Assembly: GCA_002399345.1 (NCBI GenBank)
Contig: DHDL01000014.1
Location: forward strand, 93,090-118,397
DNA from: Thermoanaerobacterales bacterium UBA4877
GTDB taxonomy: Bacteria; Bacillota; Thermoanaerobacteria; Thermoanaerobacterales; UBA4877
Length of the DNA: 25,308 nucleotides
Reading direction: 5' to 3'
The translations under genes were made by a program, and so were the position numbers. Every line of letters begins with the position of its first letter. Position 1 is the first letter of the stretch. Shown one piece after another: positions 22,922-25,308 of this stretch. The notes beneath the pieces are model-generated. The model worked only from the letters and a program-made list of their open reading frames with translations, was not told where the DNA came from and searched no databases.

Positions 22922-23674
22922 ATGGATGTAAAAGCAATTAAGGTTGGAAATACGCGAATCAGAAAGAGCCCGGTAGTAATAGCCGGCCCTTGTTCCATAG
23001 AAGGTGAGAAAGAGTTTATAAGCGAGGTTGCTTTTTTATATGGCAAGGGCATAAGGATTATAAGAGGTCAGGCGTATAAACCCAGAACATCGCCTCATAC
23101 ATTTCAGGGATTGGGTGAGAAGGGCCTTAATATAATAAAGACAGCTAAAAGCATGTATGACATATGTGTGGCCAGTGAAGTTTTAAGCCAGCGGGATATA
23201 GATAAGATTTATGATGTCAGCGACATACTTCAAATAGGCTCAAGAAATATGTCCAACTATTCTCTTTTAAAGGATATAGGGAGGCAAGATAAACCGGTAC
23301 TTCTCAAAAGAGGAATGTCCGCTACCATTAAAGAATGGATGCTTGCTGCCGAATATATATCAAGTGAAGGTAACGATGACATTATACTCTGCGAAAGGGG
23401 AATCCGGACCTTTGAGCCGTACACGCGAAATACATTAGATCTGTCTGCTGTTGTAGCAATACATCAGCTTTCTCCTTACCCCGTCATTGTTGATCCCAGT
23501 CACGGTACCGGCAGAAGAGAAATGATAATACCCATGGCTAAAGCAGCTATGGCTTGCGGGGCAGACGGAATTATGGTTGAGGTCCATCCACACCCTAAAG
23601 CCGCTTTTACCGATGGCAGGCAGTCCTTGGATTATGGTCAGTTTGACAGACTTTTAGGTGAATTAAAGCTATAA
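22922..23674 (+). CDS. aroF: DAHP synthase (3-deoxy-7-phosphoheptulonate synthase), class I-beta
   Basis: A 250-residue TIM-barrel enzyme joining phosphoenolpyruvate and erythrose 4-phosphate, the first step of the shikimate pathway. Seen: VVIAGPCSIEGE, IIRGQAYKPRTSPHTFQGLG, QIGSRNMSNYSLL, PVLLKRGMSATIKEW, ILCERGIRTFE, PVIVDPSHGTGRR and VEVHPHPKAAFTDGRQS. The catalytic and metal-binding Cys, His, Glu and Asp positions are present. It lacks the N-terminal ferredoxin-like regulatory domain found in many I-beta enzymes (about 340 residues), so it may be insensitive to feedback by that route. The usual RGGAYKPRTSPY reads RGQAYKPRTSPH here. Ribosome site GAAAGG. It is a single-gene unit with no other shikimate gene in the window. 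The symbol is generic for the family. Confidence 0.93.
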   Translation: MDVKAIKVGNTRIRKSPVVIAGPCSIEGEKEFISEVAFLYGKGIRIIRGQAYKPRTSPHTFQGLGEKGLNIIKTAKSMYDICVASEVLSQRDIDKIYDVSDILQIGSRNMSNYSLLKDIGRQDKPVLLKRGMSATIKEWMLAAEYISSEGNDDIILCERGIRTFEPYTRNTLDLSAVVAIHQLSPYPVIVDPSHGTGRREMIIPMAKAAMACGADGIMVEVHPHPKAAFTDGRQSLDYGQFDRLLGELKL

Positions 23675-24035
23675 AGCCAGCCCCACATTTGATTTTATAG
23701 TTATCTGTTTTTTAGTCTTTTTATATTTTTAACAAGATGGTATAATAAACAAAATAAGTTATTTCTGGTATCAGTATAATATTAATTACTGGTCCTATTC
23801 TCGATGTATTACTTAAGAATAAACCACAAGTTGATGATTGACAAAGTATATATCATAGGACGGCCCCGGCCGGCATACTGATTTATCGGGAGGTAGCCAA
23901 GGCTGGTACTGTAAGCAAAGGTTAATACTCTAAATGTTGGACATAATGATTATATATGTTAACAAGATTGTTTTTTGATCATATATAAATAAGGGGAAAT
24001 CTGGGGCAATTAATTATAATAGTAGGTGATCAGAT
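23675..24035. other. Intergenic region with a GC-rich patch
   Basis: This gap of 361 nt is AT-rich apart from about 23855-23925, which starts with a GGCCCCGGCCGGC palindromic run. One frame of that patch reads ILIYREVAKAGTVSKG before a stop, faintly like the first helices of a LysR-type HTH. A TTGACA occurs at 23838 without a matching -10. I cannot support a gene or a known RNA here. Confidence 0.45.
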
Positions 24036-24839
24036 ATGAGGAAATTGTATTTGGCTTTAATCTTTTTGACTGTTTTTCTATCGTCCTGTATGTATTATAA
24101 GGGGATTGACCCCGGTAAGGTACACAGTATTGCCGTCGGTTTAAATTCACCGTATAGAATATTATTGGAAAAGACGACGGACAGGGAGAGGATATCCTCA
24201 ATACTAGATATTATAGACAAAGATATAGATGATACGATAGAAGATGCCGACAGCGGCAGCTATGATATGATGATGAATATCAGTTTCAGTGATAAGGAAA
24301 CTGTAATTAAGAGAATGTCAGCCGATACGTTTATGCTTCAGAATGGAAAAGCATTTAAGTCCGAGACTTTGGGTAAGTATTTTTCCGAACTCAAAAGCAG
24401 TGGCATACAAAAATTAAAAACAAATCCACCGATAGTAAAATCCGAAGTTAGGAACTATACAAAAAATGATATAGACAGCATGAAGTCATATCCACCCAAG
24501 GAGATCAGGGTGTCGTCCGATATTTACACGATATCCGATGCCATACCTGAGATAAATGATAAGTATGTAGAGGCAGCTATACATGAGGCAGGAGAATCCG
24601 GGCTGTATACCGGTAGGGTATTTGATGTGGTTTCCCGGGAAATGAAGCAACCCTACCTGCCGGCATACTGCATATATTCTAAGTTCAACAATGAAAAAGC
24701 ATGGATAATAAATGTGATTTATTCTGATTACTCACCCTCGGACTGTAACAAGAAAGATCATTTTGAGTGTAATTCAAAGCTAAAAGAAAGCAGGAGTTTT
24801 GTTATAACTCCTGAAGGAAAACTTCTCTATTCTAATTAG
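24036..24839 (+). CDS. Putative lipoprotein of unknown function
   Basis: A 267-residue secreted protein. Seen: a signal peptide MRKLYLALIFLTVFLSSC with lipobox LSSC, so Cys18 would be lipidated after cleavage. The mature part is charged and mixed alpha/beta, with ISSILDIIDKDIDDTI, then a segment ETVIKRMSADTFMLQNGKAF, and a Cys pair near the C-terminus (SDCNKKDHFEC). No family is recognised; the early part resembles small clostridial lipoproteins that are otherwise undescribed. Start: ATG after TAGGTGAT. It ends 8 nt into the convergent PlsC gene region, so the two stops overlap on opposite strands. Confidence 0.8.
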   Translation: MRKLYLALIFLTVFLSSCMYYKGIDPGKVHSIAVGLNSPYRILLEKTTDRERISSILDIIDKDIDDTIEDADSGSYDMMMNISFSDKETVIKRMSADTFMLQNGKAFKSETLGKYFSELKSSGIQKLKTNPPIVKSEVRNYTKNDIDSMKSYPPKEIRVSSDIYTISDAIPEINDKYVEAAIHEAGESGLYTGRVFDVVSREMKQPYLPAYCIYSKFNNEKAWIINVIYSDYSPSDCNKKDHFECNSKLKESRSFVITPEGKLLYSN

Positions 24840-25308
24840 CATCTTTTTTCCCATAATATCCACGATAGCGTGGAGAGACCAGTGCGGCTATTTCATACAT
24901 TGCATTATCTGTAGCACGCTTTAGCCACTGGTCTCTAGTTTCATCTTTTAACTGCTTTTCTACATAGTAAGGCTTTCCTATGGTTATTGTTGCTACACCT
25001 TTCTTTTTAAAGAATTCGTTTCCTATATCTGCGTCATTTACTGGAAATATTTCATCTACCCCTTCTATTCCTATGGGAACAACCGGTACGCCGGCTTTAT
25101 TGGCAAGGAATACAAAACCGGGCTTAGCTTTTATCATTGTCTGTGAACGGCTTCTTGTGCCTTCTGGGAAAAGAAGTATTGATCCGCCTTCTTTAAGGTA
25201 GTTCAAAGCCATCTTTATGGCACCTATATCAGCGGTATTAGGTGTTATTTGTATAATCCTGACCGTCTGCATTACCTGTTTGGTCACCATATTTTTAGTA
25301 AGTTTAAC
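24832..25308 (-). CDS. plsC: 1-acyl-sn-glycerol-3-phosphate acyltransferase (partial)
   Basis: The C-terminal about 158 residues of a lysophosphatidate acyltransferase, which makes phosphatidic acid at the membrane. The frame is open to the window end, so the 5' part, with the HxxxxD motif, is missing. Seen: ADIGAIKMALNYLKEGGSIL, FPEGTRSRSQ (motif III), KAKPGFVFLANKAGVPVVPIGIEG (motif IV) and TITIGKPYYV. An ATG at 25290 exists in the frame but would remove the catalytic motifs, so it is not the start. It is convergent with the lipoprotein gene, and the two overlap by 8 nt at the stops. Confidence 0.9.
   Translation of the reverse strand, partial: VKLTKNMVTKQVMQTVRIIQITPNTADIGAIKMALNYLKEGGSILLFPEGTRSRSQTMIKAKPGFVFLANKAGVPVVPIGIEGVDEIFPVNDADIGNEFFKKKGVATITIGKPYYVEKQLKDETRDQWLKRATDNAMYEIAALVSPRYRGYYGKKDAN

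Noticed and set aside
23878..23930. GGTAGCC near 23890 resembling part of a cyclic-di-GMP riboswitch
   Set aside because: The required GGCAAACC, GNAAGG-type loop and GGGACGCAAAGCC core are absent.
1..25308. tRNA, rRNA, insertion sequence or phage genes
   Set aside because: I looked for CCA-ended cloverleaf sequences, transposase motifs and terminal inverted repeats and saw none that could be supported.

Overview
The window looks like chromosomal DNA from an anaerobic, low-to-mid GC Firmicute, most likely of the class Clostridia. The reasons are strong AGGAGG ribosome sites, a ThiT-type ECF thiamine transporter behind a TPP riboswitch, a YfcC-family carrier, a PRD/PTS-domain activator, an acetoacetate decarboxylase of the clostridial type, and AT-rich intergenic DNA. 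The genus cannot be fixed from sequence alone.

Region 1 (1-8210) is a sigma-54-controlled catabolic locus. A PAS-AAA+-Fis enhancer-binding activator (6751-8148, +) is divergent from a six-gene minus-strand operon: cyclase/kynurenine-formamidase-like hydrolase, MFS carboxylate carrier, metallo-beta-lactamase-fold hydrolase, BKACE (DUF849) beta-keto-acid cleavage enzyme, thiolase, and a second thiolase-like protein. The shared intergenic region holds a near-consensus -24/-12 promoter and a TGT-N10-ACA palindrome about 90 bp upstream of it. The second thiolase-like protein has lost the nucleophilic Cys (now Gly89) and the catalytic His (now Asn353), while its neighbour keeps both. I read this as uptake of a carboxylic acid, opening or hydrolysis of it, acetyl-CoA-dependent cleavage of a beta-keto acid, and thiolysis. 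The substrate is unknown. This is the best candidate for an undescribed system in the window.

Region 2 (8399-12989): YfcC-type carrier with an unusual hydrophilic insertion, then an isoaspartyl-dipeptidase-like amidohydrolase. After these come a broken thiamine-binding-protein gene, a TPP riboswitch with terminator, thiT, and a small helical charged protein of unknown function.

Region 3 (12990-14201): a GC-richer patch with acetoacetate decarboxylase (-), a frameshifted gene fragment (+), and a possible small Cys/His-containing protein (-).

Region 4 (14312-19035): a PTS locus consisting of a LicR/MtlR-like PRD activator, ascorbate-type EIIB and EIIC, and a SIS-domain sugar-phosphate isomerase. 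It ends in a stump of a NagA-like deacetylase. No separate EIIA gene is present; an EIIA domain lies at the C-terminus of the activator.

Region 5 (19185-25308): cell-envelope and miscellaneous genes. These are a GT2-GtrA glycosyltransferase with a divergent PlsC-like acyltransferase, and convergently a flavin reductase overlapping an OafA-type membrane acyltransferase. DAHP synthase, a lipoprotein and a PlsC acyltransferase cut by the window end complete the region.
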